Source: JACCTI01 sp051005695 (GTDB lineage Bacteria; Verrucomicrobiota; Verrucomicrobiia; Chthoniobacterales; UBA10450). Taken from it: 64,000 bases of DNA. Of the stretch, positions 40,906 through 49,348 are shown one piece after another; the stretch's first letter is position 1; every line of letters begins with the position of its first letter. A program made the translations under genes and the position numbers. The notes below the pieces were generated by a model. That model made no database searches. It saw only the letters and a program-made list of their open reading frames with translations, and was not told where the DNA came from. The stretch spans positions 48,379-112,378 of the forward strand of contig JBPCJC010000018.1 in assembly GCA_051005695.1 (NCBI GenBank), written 5' to 3'.

Positions 40906-42240
40906 ATGCGTTACACCGATCGAAAAGTGGCAGTTTTAGGCGCGGGTTTAAGCGGAACCGCGGCCGCGCATTTGCTCAAGGATGAAGGCGCCGCCGTCAC
41001 CGTGCTCGATAGCGCGCCGGAGAAAACCATTCTCAAAACCACGATCGAGGGCATGCGCGCGCGCGGGATCGAAGTGATCTGCGGGCCGGAGGCGGAAGGC
41101 AATTCCTCGCTCTACGAAATGGTCGTGCTCAGCCCGGGCATAGATCCGGCGACCCCGCTCGCGCAAAATTTTTCCGCGCGCAAAATTGAGATGCTCGGCG
41201 AGCTCGAACTTGGCTGGCGCTCGTGCAATCTGCCGGTGATCGCGATCACCAGAACCAACAGCAAGACGACCACGACCGAATTGCTCGCGCAGATGTTGAA
41301 CGCCTGCGGACAGCGCACGATCGCCTGCGGCAACATCGGCAAACCGCTCTCGGAAGTCGCGCGCGAAGGCCGCGATCTCGAGGTGCTCACGGTGGAAGTG
41401 AGCTCCTTTCAGCTCGAAACTATTTCCACTTTCAAGCCCGCGATTAGTGTTTGGTTGAACTTCGCGCCCGATCATCTCGATCGCTACCGCTCGTTAGGCG
41501 AATATCGCGCGGCCAAGCTGCGGATCTTCGATTATCAAACGGCGGACGACGTCGCGGTGGTGAATGCGGCCGAGAGTTTGCCGCCGATCAAGTCGCAGAG
41601 AGTAACCTTCAGCGCTTACAATGACCAGGCGGATTTTCGTTTGGCGGAGGGCGCGATTGTTTATCAGAACCAACCGGTTTTGCGGCTCGCGGAAACGAAA
41701 CTGCGCGGCGCGCACAACATCGAGAACCTGATGGCGACGATGGCGGTGGGTCTGACCCGCGGTCTTTCCTTTGAGAAAATGGTGCCGCCGCTTTTGGCTT
41801 ACGAACCGCGCCCGCATCGGCTCGAATTTGTCCGCGAGCTCGATGGCGTGACTTACCTCAACGACTCGAAAGCGACCAACCTCGATGCGGTCGAGAAAGC
41901 GCTCCTCGCGCAAACCAAACCAGTCGTGCTCATCGCCGGCGGCAAAGACAAAGGCTTCGCCTACGACACTCTCAAACCACTCGTTAGCCAAAAAGTGCGG
42001 GCGACGGTTTTGATCGGCGAGATGGCGGAGCGCATCTGCCGCGATTGGAGCGATGCGGTCCGTTGCGAGATCGCAGTCTCGATCGCCGATGCCGTGGAGC
42101 GCGCGCACGCCCTCGCGCAAGCTGGCGAAGTCGTCCTTTTTTCCCCCGGCACCTCATCGTTCGACATGTTCAAAAGTTACGCCGATCGCGGCGACCAATT
42201 TCGTGCCCTGGTGCACGCCTTAAAGAAAGCCCAGCAATGA
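40906..42240 (+). CDS. murD: UDP-MurNAc-L-Ala D-Glu ligase MurD, with an altered P-loop
   Basis: 444 aa, usual length and position; adds D-Glu to UDP-MurNAc-L-Ala. The C-terminal DSKATNLDAVEKAL and VLIAGGKDKG blocks, VEVSSFQLE and LNFAPDHLDRY confirm MurD. The ATP loop, however, reads T-R116-T-N-S119-K120-T-T-T, where the family has G-T-N-G-K: both glycines are replaced (codons AGA and AGC, each one G-to-A step from GGA and GGC). Lys120 and the Thr residues are kept. MurE, MurF and MurC in the same operon have normal loops. Whether this MurD is active, or the bases are errors, cannot be decided here. Confidence 0.92.
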   Translation: MRYTDRKVAVLGAGLSGTAAAHLLKDEGAAVTVLDSAPEKTILKTTIEGMRARGIEVICGPEAEGNSSLYEMVVLSPGIDPATPLAQNFSARKIEMLGELELGWRSCNLPVIAITRTNSKTTTTELLAQMLNACGQRTIACGNIGKPLSEVAREGRDLEVLTVEVSSFQLETISTFKPAISVWLNFAPDHLDRYRSLGEYRAAKLRIFDYQTADDVAVVNAAESLPPIKSQRVTFSAYNDQADFRLAEGAIVYQNQPVLRLAETKLRGAHNIENLMATMAVGLTRGLSFEKMVPPLLAYEPRPHRLEFVRELDGVTYLNDSKATNLDAVEKALLAQTKPVVLIAGGKDKGFAYDTLKPLVSQKVRATVLIGEMAERICRDWSDAVRCEIAVSIADAVERAHALAQAGEVVLFSPGTSSFDMFKSYADRGDQFRALVHALKKAQQ

Positions 42241-42830
42241 AAGTCCCGAGGATCCTTCGCCGAAAAAAACTCCGCGTCAGCGCTACCCGCCGCTCGTTAG
42301 TCCAGCCCGAGCTGGAATACGAAGAGATGGCGGAACCGAACATGAAATTGTCGCGCGCACTCCTGATCGTGCTCGTGCTCCATGTCGTCGCGGTCGCCGG
42401 CATCATCGCCTTTAACACGATCAAGAGCCGGCAGGGCGCGTTCCCGCCGCCGTCGAGTTCGTTGAGCGCGGCGAAGAAAGCGGAGCTTGGAAGAGACGCA
42501 GCCAAAGCGGCGACGGAGAGCGCGGAGACGAAACTGGTTTCCAACGAATCGCCCAATGTTCCGCGCGCCGCTGGCAAAACCAGCGAGAGCGCGAAAGCGG
42601 AAAACGAGCCCGAAAAAATCCCCCGCGCCCTGCCGGTGGAAACGGACAGCGGCAAGACCTACGTCGTCGCCAAGGGCGACAACCCGGTGAAGATCGCCAA
42701 GCATTTGAAGGTCTCAGAGAGCGAGCTGCTTTCGGTCAATCATATCGACGATCCGAGAAAATTGCAGATCGGCCAGAAGTTGATCATCCCCGCGAGCAAG
42801 GCCGGTCGGGAGAAAAAAAAGACTCGTTAG
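42237..42830 (+). CDS. Membrane-anchored LysM protein inside the division cluster
   Basis: 197 aa. Basic N-terminus, one membrane helix (about residues 38-58), a Ser/Ala/Lys-rich spacer, then one C-terminal LysM domain (TYVVAKGDNPVKIAKHLKVS, then LLSVNHIDDPRKLQIGQKLI), which binds N-acetylglucosamine in peptidoglycan. ATG 42237 overlaps the murD stop. A LysM gene between murD and ftsW is not part of the standard dcw cluster; it may help anchor the division site to the wall. The TAG stop lies in an exact dispersed 9-mer (42824-42832). Confidence 0.85.
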   Translation: MKVPRILRRKKLRVSATRRSLVQPELEYEEMAEPNMKLSRALLIVLVLHVVAVAGIIAFNTIKSRQGAFPPPSSSLSAAKKAELGRDAAKAATESAETKLVSNESPNVPRAAGKTSESAKAENEPEKIPRALPVETDSGKTYVVAKGDNPVKIAKHLKVSESELLSVNHIDDPRKLQIGQKLIIPASKAGREKKKTR

Positions 42831-42842
42831 GCAAAAAATTTC

Positions 42843-43979
42843 ATGCAGCGGAAGAGTGCTTACATTTTGTTTCTCGCTGTCCTTGGCCTGCTCGCCATTG
42901 GCTCGGTGATCATTTTTAGCACCGGTGCTTTTGCCGCGGACAGCCATGGCGACGCTTACTTTTTCATCAAGAAACACGCCGTCTGGGTGAGCGTCGGCAT
43001 GATCGTGTGCTTCGTCGGAGCGGTGATCGATTACCACTTTTGGGAGCGCACCTGGTGGATCTGGTTTGGACTGGGGATGCTTGGGCTGATGGCCTGTTTT
43101 TTATTCCACGCGAGGAATGGTTCCCATCGCTGGCTCTTGTTTCATGGCTTGAGCGTGCAGCCATCAGAGTTCGCCAAGATCGCGGTCGTTTTCTTTCTCG
43201 GGTTTTGGTTTGTGCGCCATGAAAAAGCGAGCAGCCAGCTCTGGCGCGGCTTCGTGGTGCCGCTGGCGATCGTCGGTGTGATCATGGCCTTGATCGCGAC
43301 CGAGGTGGATCTCGGTACGACCGCGCTGATTTGCGGGACCACCTTTGTGGTCATGTTCATCGCGGGGACGAATCTCGCCCTGCTCGGGGCGCTCTCGTTA
43401 GGCGGAATCGGGGGGATTCTTTTCATCGCCCGACACATCGGTGAACGGAATGCGCGCCTGGCCGCTTTTCTCCATCCCGAGCAATTCAAGGAAGGCGCCG
43501 GCCTCCAGCAAATGCAGGCCTTGATCGCGTGGGGCAGCGGCGGAATCGATGGCCTCGGCCTCGGCAACGGCCGCCAGAAAATGCTCTACCTGCCGTATGC
43601 CCACACCGATTTCATCTTCCCGATTGTCGGGGAAGAACTTGGGCTGCGCTTCAGCTTGCTCGTGGTTTTTTTGTTCGTCGTCGTCATCGTCTGTGGCCTC
43701 ACGATCGCGCTCCACGCGAAAGATCGTTTCGGTCTCTTGCTCGGGAGCGGGATCGTCGCGCTTCTCGGCTGGCAGGCGGCGATCAACATCGGCGTGGTCA
43801 CTTCGCTTTTGCCGAACAAGGGGATGCCGCTGCCGTTTATCAGCTACGGCGGTTCCAATCTCATCGCCGCGCTCCTCGGCGTCGGCATCCTGATTAACGT
43901 TTATCGCCAGGGCGTGCTCGAGCCGCCGATAGACAAACGGCGCGCCACCATCCAAGTGCGGACGACTCCGCGAATCTGA
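42843..43979 (+). CDS. ftsW: Peptidoglycan glycosyltransferase FtsW
   Basis: SEDS-family polymerase that makes septal glycan strands from lipid II, paired with FtsI. 378 aa, about ten membrane helices. Blocks: SVQPSEFAKIAVVFFLGF, GAGLQQMQALIAWGSGGIDG, LPYAHTDFIFPIVGEELGL and GMPLPFISYGGSN; the catalytic-site Asp is in EVDLGTT. The stop overlaps the murG start (TGATG). A dispersed 9-mer is at 43395 (Ser-Leu-Gly). Confidence 0.94.
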   Translation: MQRKSAYILFLAVLGLLAIGSVIIFSTGAFAADSHGDAYFFIKKHAVWVSVGMIVCFVGAVIDYHFWERTWWIWFGLGMLGLMACFLFHARNGSHRWLLFHGLSVQPSEFAKIAVVFFLGFWFVRHEKASSQLWRGFVVPLAIVGVIMALIATEVDLGTTALICGTTFVVMFIAGTNLALLGALSLGGIGGILFIARHIGERNARLAAFLHPEQFKEGAGLQQMQALIAWGSGGIDGLGLGNGRQKMLYLPYAHTDFIFPIVGEELGLRFSLLVVFLFVVVIVCGLTIALHAKDRFGLLLGSGIVALLGWQAAINIGVVTSLLPNKGMPLPFISYGGSNLIAALLGVGILINVYRQGVLEPPIDKRRATIQVRTTPRI

Positions 43980-45067
43980 TGAACGCGGTCATTGCATGCG
44001 GCGGAACCGGCGGGCACCTGTTTCCCGGCCTTGCGGTCGCAGAAGTTTTGCGGGCTCGCGGCCACGAAGTTTTGCTTTTTATTTCCGAGAAGGAAATCGA
44101 TGCGCTCGCGCTTTCCGGTCACGCCGATTTCAAATTCGAAAAACTCCCGACCGTCGGATTGCCCTCGCCGTTTTCGCCGGCGATTCTGCGCTTCAGCCGG
44201 CGCTTTCACGAAAGCTTCGCGCGTTGCCGCGAGATCTATCGGAAGTTCAATCCAAATGTCGTTCTCGGAATGGGCGGTTTCACTTCGACCGCGCCGATTC
44301 TCGCTGGCCGGTTGCGCAAGATCCCGACCTTCATTCACGAGTCGAATGCGTTTCCCGGGAAAGCCAACCGCGTGACCGCGCGGATGGTGCGCGCAGTCTT
44401 GTTAGGCTTCAAGGAAGCCGCACAATTTTTCCCGAAAGTGCGCACCGAAGTCACCGGCACGCCAATTCGCGCGGAATTGAAGCGAATCAATCGCGCGGAA
44501 GCGCGGCGGAGACTCGGGCTGCGGGAGGACTTGCGTACTCTATTAGTAATGGGCGGCAGCCAGGGCGCGTCGGGAATCAACCAAGCGATCATCAAATCGC
44601 TCCCCTCGCTTCAGGGCGAGAGCTTGCAGGTGATTCATCTTTCCGGGACGCGCGACGAACGCCTGGCGGCGGACAATTATCAGCGCGAAAAAATTCCCGC
44701 CTTCGTGGCCGCGTTTCATCACGCGATGGAGGAAGTTTACAGCGCAGCCGATTTCGCGATCGCGCGCTCCGGTGCGGCCAGTCTCGCGGAGCTCGCGGCC
44801 TTCTCGCTCCCGTCGGTTTTGATTCCCTACCCGTACGCGGCTGACGATCACCAGACGAAGAACGCGGAGATTTTTTCGCGCGCAGACGCCGCGATCATTT
44901 TGCGCGAAGCCGAACTTTCCGGCGACGTGCTCGCGCGCAAAATCCGCGAGCTCCTGAGCGAACCTTCGAAGCTGCAACGGATGTCGGAAAATTGTGGACG
45001 GCTGGCGCCGAAAAACGCGGCCGACCTAGTCGTGCAAACGATGGAAAGATATACGCAAACTTCATGA
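43979..45067 (+). CDS. murG: UDP-GlcNAc:lipid I N-acetylglucosaminyltransferase
   Basis: 362 aa GT-B enzyme that converts lipid I to lipid II at the inner face of the membrane. GGTGGHLFPGLAVAEVL is the first G-loop, GMGGFTSTAPILA the second and VMGGSQGASGINQAI the third; ARSGAASLAELAAFSLPSVL with PYPYAADDHQ completes the donor site. It overlaps ftsW by 1 bp and murC by 4 bp. Confidence 0.95.
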   Translation: MNAVIACGGTGGHLFPGLAVAEVLRARGHEVLLFISEKEIDALALSGHADFKFEKLPTVGLPSPFSPAILRFSRRFHESFARCREIYRKFNPNVVLGMGGFTSTAPILAGRLRKIPTFIHESNAFPGKANRVTARMVRAVLLGFKEAAQFFPKVRTEVTGTPIRAELKRINRAEARRRLGLREDLRTLLVMGGSQGASGINQAIIKSLPSLQGESLQVIHLSGTRDERLAADNYQREKIPAFVAAFHHAMEEVYSAADFAIARSGAASLAELAAFSLPSVLIPYPYAADDHQTKNAEIFSRADAAIILREAELSGDVLARKIRELLSEPSKLQRMSENCGRLAPKNAADLVVQTMERYTQTS

Positions 45068-47361
45068 CCGCCGCGCCTGAGCTCGCTTTGCCAAAATGCC
45101 TGACCGAGGAGCGGCATCGCATCCACTTGTTAGGCGTGGCCGGCAGCGGGATGAGCGGAATCGCGGCGCTCCTGCTCGAACTCGGGCACGATGTCCGCGG
45201 CTCCGATCGCGTGGGCACGCTCGAGACCGCGCGCCTGCAACGGCTTGGTCTGCGCTTTCACGCCAAGCATGTCGCGGAGGACGCCGCCGACGCGGAAATC
45301 GTCATCTATTCGTCAGCGATCAAAGATGAAAATCCGATTCTCGCGGCCGCGCGCGCCGCTGGAATTCCGACCGTGCGCCGCGCGGAAGCACTCGCGGCGA
45401 TCATGCTCGGCAAACGCGGCATCGTCATCGCCGGGATGCATGGCAAGACGACCACTTCCGCGATGGCCGCGCACGTTTTTCGCGAGGGCGGTTTGCATCC
45501 GTCGCATTACGTGGGCGCGGAAATTCCGATTCTCGGATCGAACGCGCACTGGAATCCGCGCGGCGAATATTTCATCGCCGAGGGGGACGAGAGCGACGGC
45601 ACTCTGCGTTTTTTCCATCCGGAGCACGCGCTCATTCTCAACATCGAGGAAGAGCATCTCGACTTTTACGCCGACCTCGCCGCGATCGAGGCGGTCTATG
45701 CGCAGTTGTTAGACCAAGCTTCCGGGACGGTTTTTTACTGCGCTGATGACGCGAATGCGCGGCGGCTTTGTGCGCCGCGGCCAGGTGCGATTTCCTTCGG
45801 CCTAACGAGTGATGCCGATTATCGCGGAGCCGATATCGAGCTGCGCGATTTCGCCTCCGTCTTTTGTGTTTTCCGGAACGGTGACCAGCTCGGCGAAGCG
45901 GTTTTGAATGTTCCTGGCCGGCACAATGTCAGCAACGCGCTCGGGGTGATCGCACTCGCCACCGAGCTCGGGATTCCGTTCGAGATAATCGCCGCGTCCC
46001 TCCGCCACTTCCAACACGCGCGCCGGCGTTTCGAAATTAAGTATTCCAGCGAGCGCTACTTGTTAGTCGACGATTACGCGCATCACCCGACGGAAATCCG
46101 CGCGACGCTCGCGACCGCGCGCTCGACCGGTCGCAACCGCGTGCTGACGATGTTTCAGCCGCATCGCTTCTCGCGCACGCAGGCCTTGCGCAAGGAATTC
46201 GGGGCCGCGTTTGAAAATTCCGATCGCGTTTTCGTGACCGATGTCTACCCGGCGAGCGAAGCGCGGATTCCGGGAATCAGCGGGCAGACTATCGTCGATG
46301 AAATTTCCGCCCATGGACATCGCGGCGCGGTCTATCAGCCGCGGCTCGACCGTTTGCATTGCGATGTCGGAAACATGATCGAGTCCGGCGATCTCGTGCT
46401 CTCGTTAGGCGCGGGCAACATTCACGAACAACTTTCGCTTCTCGCGGCCGACCTCGTGATCGCGGAGAAGCTGCGCGAAATCGTCGGCGAGAAAGGCGAA
46501 GTGCGTTTGTACGAACCGCTCGCGAAACACACCACTTTGCGGGTTGGCGGCCCGGCGCAGTTCTGGGTGGAGCCGCGCGACGAACGCGCTTTCGCGGAAA
46601 TCATCCGGCTCTGTCGCCGCGAAAATCTTGCGCTCTTCGTCATCGGTCGTGGCTCGAATTTGCTCGTGCGCGACGGCGGGATTCGTGGCGTGGTCGTGCA
46701 TCCGAGCGGCGGCGAGTTCGATCGCATTGAAGTTGCCGGGAACGAAATTACCGCTGGCGTGGGTGCCAAGTTGAAACAGGTCGCTTACGCGGGGAAAAAT
46801 GCCGGCCTCGGCGGTCTCGAATGGATGGAAGGGATCCCGGGCGAAGTCGGCGGCGCCTTGCGGATGAACGCGGGCGCGATGGGCCTGCAAACGTTCGAGA
46901 ATGTGGTTTCGATTCGCTTGCTGAACGCGGAAGGAAATCCGCAAACGAAAACGCCTAACGAGTTGGAAATTCATTACCGGCATGTGCCTTTGCTGGAAAA
47001 AAATTATGCGGTCTCGGCGATTTTTCGCGGTCACCCGGCGGCGAAGGAAGCGATCGTGGAACGGATGGACGAGTCCCAAAAAAAACGGCGCACCAGCCAG
47101 CCGGCGGCTTCGAGCGCGGGCTGCATTTTCAAAAATCCGGAAGCGTGCCCGGCCGGAAAATTGGTCGACGAACTGGGCTTGAAAAACTGCGCGGTCGGAA
47201 ATGCGCGGGTCTCGGAGGTGCACGGAAATTTTATTGTGAATGATGGCGGGGCCACGGCCGTCGAGATGCTGGAGTTGATCGAGAAAATCAAAACCACCGC
47301 GCGCGAACGCCGCGGGATCGAACTCGAAACGGAAGTGCAAATCGTGGGAGAAGAAGGATGA
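45064..47361 (+). CDS. murC-murB: Fused MurC-MurB: UDP-MurNAc:L-Ala ligase and UDP-MurNAc dehydrogenase
   Basis: 765 aa from ATG 45064. Residues 1 to about 455 are MurC (LLGVAGSGMSGIAALLLELG, ATP loop IAGMHGKTTTSAM, DDYAHHPTEIRATL); residues about 475-765 are MurB (HTTLRVGGPAQFWVEP for FAD, VIGRGSNLLVRDGGIRG, GIPGEVGGALRMNAGA). The two steps are consecutive in the pathway: MurB makes UDP-MurNAc, MurC adds L-Ala. At the MurB position that protonates the enol intermediate, normally Ser (GS-x-FKNP), there is Cys687 (SAGCIFKNP), which some MurB proteins also use. It overlaps murG and ddl by 4 bp each. Confidence 0.94.
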   Translation: MTAAPELALPKCLTEERHRIHLLGVAGSGMSGIAALLLELGHDVRGSDRVGTLETARLQRLGLRFHAKHVAEDAADAEIVIYSSAIKDENPILAAARAAGIPTVRRAEALAAIMLGKRGIVIAGMHGKTTTSAMAAHVFREGGLHPSHYVGAEIPILGSNAHWNPRGEYFIAEGDESDGTLRFFHPEHALILNIEEEHLDFYADLAAIEAVYAQLLDQASGTVFYCADDANARRLCAPRPGAISFGLTSDADYRGADIELRDFASVFCVFRNGDQLGEAVLNVPGRHNVSNALGVIALATELGIPFEIIAASLRHFQHARRRFEIKYSSERYLLVDDYAHHPTEIRATLATARSTGRNRVLTMFQPHRFSRTQALRKEFGAAFENSDRVFVTDVYPASEARIPGISGQTIVDEISAHGHRGAVYQPRLDRLHCDVGNMIESGDLVLSLGAGNIHEQLSLLAADLVIAEKLREIVGEKGEVRLYEPLAKHTTLRVGGPAQFWVEPRDERAFAEIIRLCRRENLALFVIGRGSNLLVRDGGIRGVVVHPSGGEFDRIEVAGNEITAGVGAKLKQVAYAGKNAGLGGLEWMEGIPGEVGGALRMNAGAMGLQTFENVVSIRLLNAEGNPQTKTPNELEIHYRHVPLLEKNYAVSAIFRGHPAAKEAIVERMDESQKKRRTSQPAASSAGCIFKNPEACPAGKLVDELGLKNCAVGNARVSEVHGNFIVNDGGATAVEMLELIEKIKTTARERRGIELETEVQIVGEEG

Positions 47362-48287
47362 AGGCGTTACCGAAAAAAATCGCGGTGCTCATGGGCGGCC
47401 CCGGTTCGGAACGCGATGTTTCGCTGGCTACCGGCCGCGGGGTGGCCGAGGCCTTGCGCTCGTTAGGCGCGGAGGTCACGGAGATTGATGTGCCCGGGCC
47501 CGACTTCGAATTGCCGGATGGAATCGCGCTCGCCTTCGTCGCCGTCCACGGGACTTTCGGCGAGGACGGACAGATCCAGCGCATCCTCGAAGAACGCGGC
47601 ATCCCCTACACCGGCGAGGGCGTGCTCGGCAGTGAGATCGCCTTCGACAAAATCAGCTCAAAGGGAAAATTTGATGCTGCCGGAGTGACCACGCCGGAGT
47701 GGGAAATCATTCGCGCGGGGGAGCGGCCGACACTCGGATTGCCGGTGGTGATCAAGGCGCCGAAACAGGGTTCGACCGTCGGCGTTTATATCGTGAAAGA
47801 CGAGGCCGCGCTGGCGAGTGCGCTGACGGAAGCGGCCAAGTACGACGAGCGTTTGCTGGTCGAAAAATTCATTCCCGCGCGTGAGTTGACGGTCGGTGTG
47901 CTCGGCGACCAGGCCTTGCCGATTCTGGAGATCATCGCCAAGGATGGCTTCTACGATTTCGCGGAAAAGTATCCGTTCCTGAATCCGGGCGCGAGTCCCG
48001 GCGGCGGTGCGCGCCATGTTTGCCCGGCGGAAATTTCGACCGAACAAACCGCGGAAATCCAGGACCTGGCGTTGCGCGCGCATCGCTCGTTAGGCTTGGA
48101 AGTTTATTCGCGCGTCGATGTGATGTTGCCGCGCACGGGCGCGCCGACGGTCTTGGAATTAAACACCATTCCGGGAATGACGCCGACGAGTTTGTTGCCG
48201 GACGCGGCGGCGGTCGCGGGGATCAGCTATCCGGAATTATGCGCACGGATCATTGAGCTTTCGCTAGCGGCGAGGAGGCGAAAATGA
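47358..48287 (+). CDS. ddl: D-alanine-D-alanine ligase
   Basis: ATP-grasp enzyme supplying D-Ala-D-Ala to MurF. 309 aa. N-terminal MGGPGSERDVSLATGRGVAE; LPVVIKAPKQGSTVGVYIVK binds ATP; PARELTVGVLGDQALPILEI and LELNTIPGMTPTSLLPDAA hold the metal and substrate residues. The Tyr that marks D-Ala rather than D-Lac use is seen as FYDFAEKY. It overlaps murC-murB and ftsQ by 4 bp. Two exact dispersed 9-mers (47460, 48087), both Ser-Leu-Gly. Confidence 0.95.
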   Translation: MKALPKKIAVLMGGPGSERDVSLATGRGVAEALRSLGAEVTEIDVPGPDFELPDGIALAFVAVHGTFGEDGQIQRILEERGIPYTGEGVLGSEIAFDKISSKGKFDAAGVTTPEWEIIRAGERPTLGLPVVIKAPKQGSTVGVYIVKDEAALASALTEAAKYDERLLVEKFIPARELTVGVLGDQALPILEIIAKDGFYDFAEKYPFLNPGASPGGGARHVCPAEISTEQTAEIQDLALRAHRSLGLEVYSRVDVMLPRTGAPTVLELNTIPGMTPTSLLPDAAAVAGISYPELCARIIELSLAARRRK

Positions 48288-49342
48288 AACGCAGCCCGAC
48301 TCCGCGGCCACGGGCGCGCAACGAGCGCGTTTCGAATCCGCGGCAACGCAAACAGCAGCATTTGCTCGACGTGAAAGTGCGCTCGCACAAGGCGACGCAG
48401 CATCGCAATCACCGCATCCTGGTGGTCGTTTCGAAGGTTGCGCTTTGCCTGCTTTTGCTCGGCGGTTTGATCTACGGAGCGCGCTACGGTGCGCAGCGAT
48501 TGTTCTTCAACAATCCCGATTACCGGTTGAGCAAAATCGAAGTCCAAACCGACGGGCTTCTCGCGCGCGACCTCGTCCTGAAGACTGCGGAATTGCACGA
48601 GGGCGAAAATATTTTCAGCGTCAATCTCGCGCGCGTGCATGACCGATTGCAGCAAATGCCGCAGGTCGATGAAGTGCAGGTGGTGCGGAACATGCCCGCG
48701 GAAATCGACATCAAAATCATCGAACGCAAACCGATCGCCTGGATCACCTCGGAGAATGAGGTGACCGATCCGTTTGCCTCGGAAGCGGCCTTCCTGGTCG
48801 ACGCACGCGGCGTCTTGATGAAGGAAAAAAAATTGCTCCCGGAATATCTCGGGCTGCCGGTGATCGTCGGTTGCCCTAACGAGTCGATGGCGGCTGGGCA
48901 GACGATTTCGTCGTTCGAAGCGAAGGCGGCCCTGGAGCTTTTGCGCCTGAGTGCGCGGAGTTTCATGCAGACGCGTTTTCAGGTGCGGCAAATCGATCTC
49001 TCAAAGGGTTACTGCCTGCTGGTGACGGACAAAAATCACGCGCGGGTGACTTTTGATTTCGACGATCTCGATGGCCAACTGCACCGCCTCGAGCAGTTCC
49101 TGGTTTATTGCGAGGATTCCCGGCGCGAGCTGGAGACGGTCAACCTGATGGTGAAGCGGAACACGCCGGTCACCTTCGCCAAACTGCCCTCGGAAGTGAT
49201 CAACGAAACGATCGATCCCGAAGGCGAAGAGCCAAAAATTTTACGAGCTACTCCGGTGCATCCGGAGACAGCGGCGAAATCAAAAAACAGTGAAACGAAA
49301 ATCCGCCGGGCGTTTCCGGTGGAACGCGGGAAAAGGAATTAA
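48284..49342 (+). CDS. ftsQ: Division protein FtsQ
   Basis: 352 aa. Long basic cytoplasmic N-terminus (about 45 residues, Arg/Lys/Gln-rich), one membrane helix (about residues 46-67), a POTRA domain (PDYRLSKIEVQTDGLLARDL) and the FtsQ beta domain (NMPAEIDIKIIERKPIAWIT). It links FtsL/FtsB to the rest of the divisome. The C-terminus is an extra charged tail of about 50 residues. One near-copy of the dispersed motif (CCCTAACGA) is at 48874. Confidence 0.86.
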   Translation: MKRSPTPRPRARNERVSNPRQRKQQHLLDVKVRSHKATQHRNHRILVVVSKVALCLLLLGGLIYGARYGAQRLFFNNPDYRLSKIEVQTDGLLARDLVLKTAELHEGENIFSVNLARVHDRLQQMPQVDEVQVVRNMPAEIDIKIIERKPIAWITSENEVTDPFASEAAFLVDARGVLMKEKKLLPEYLGLPVIVGCPNESMAAGQTISSFEAKAALELLRLSARSFMQTRFQVRQIDLSKGYCLLVTDKNHARVTFDFDDLDGQLHRLEQFLVYCEDSRRELETVNLMVKRNTPVTFAKLPSEVINETIDPEGEEPKILRATPVHPETAAKSKNSETKIRRAFPVERGKRN

Positions 49343-49348
49343 GAGGAC

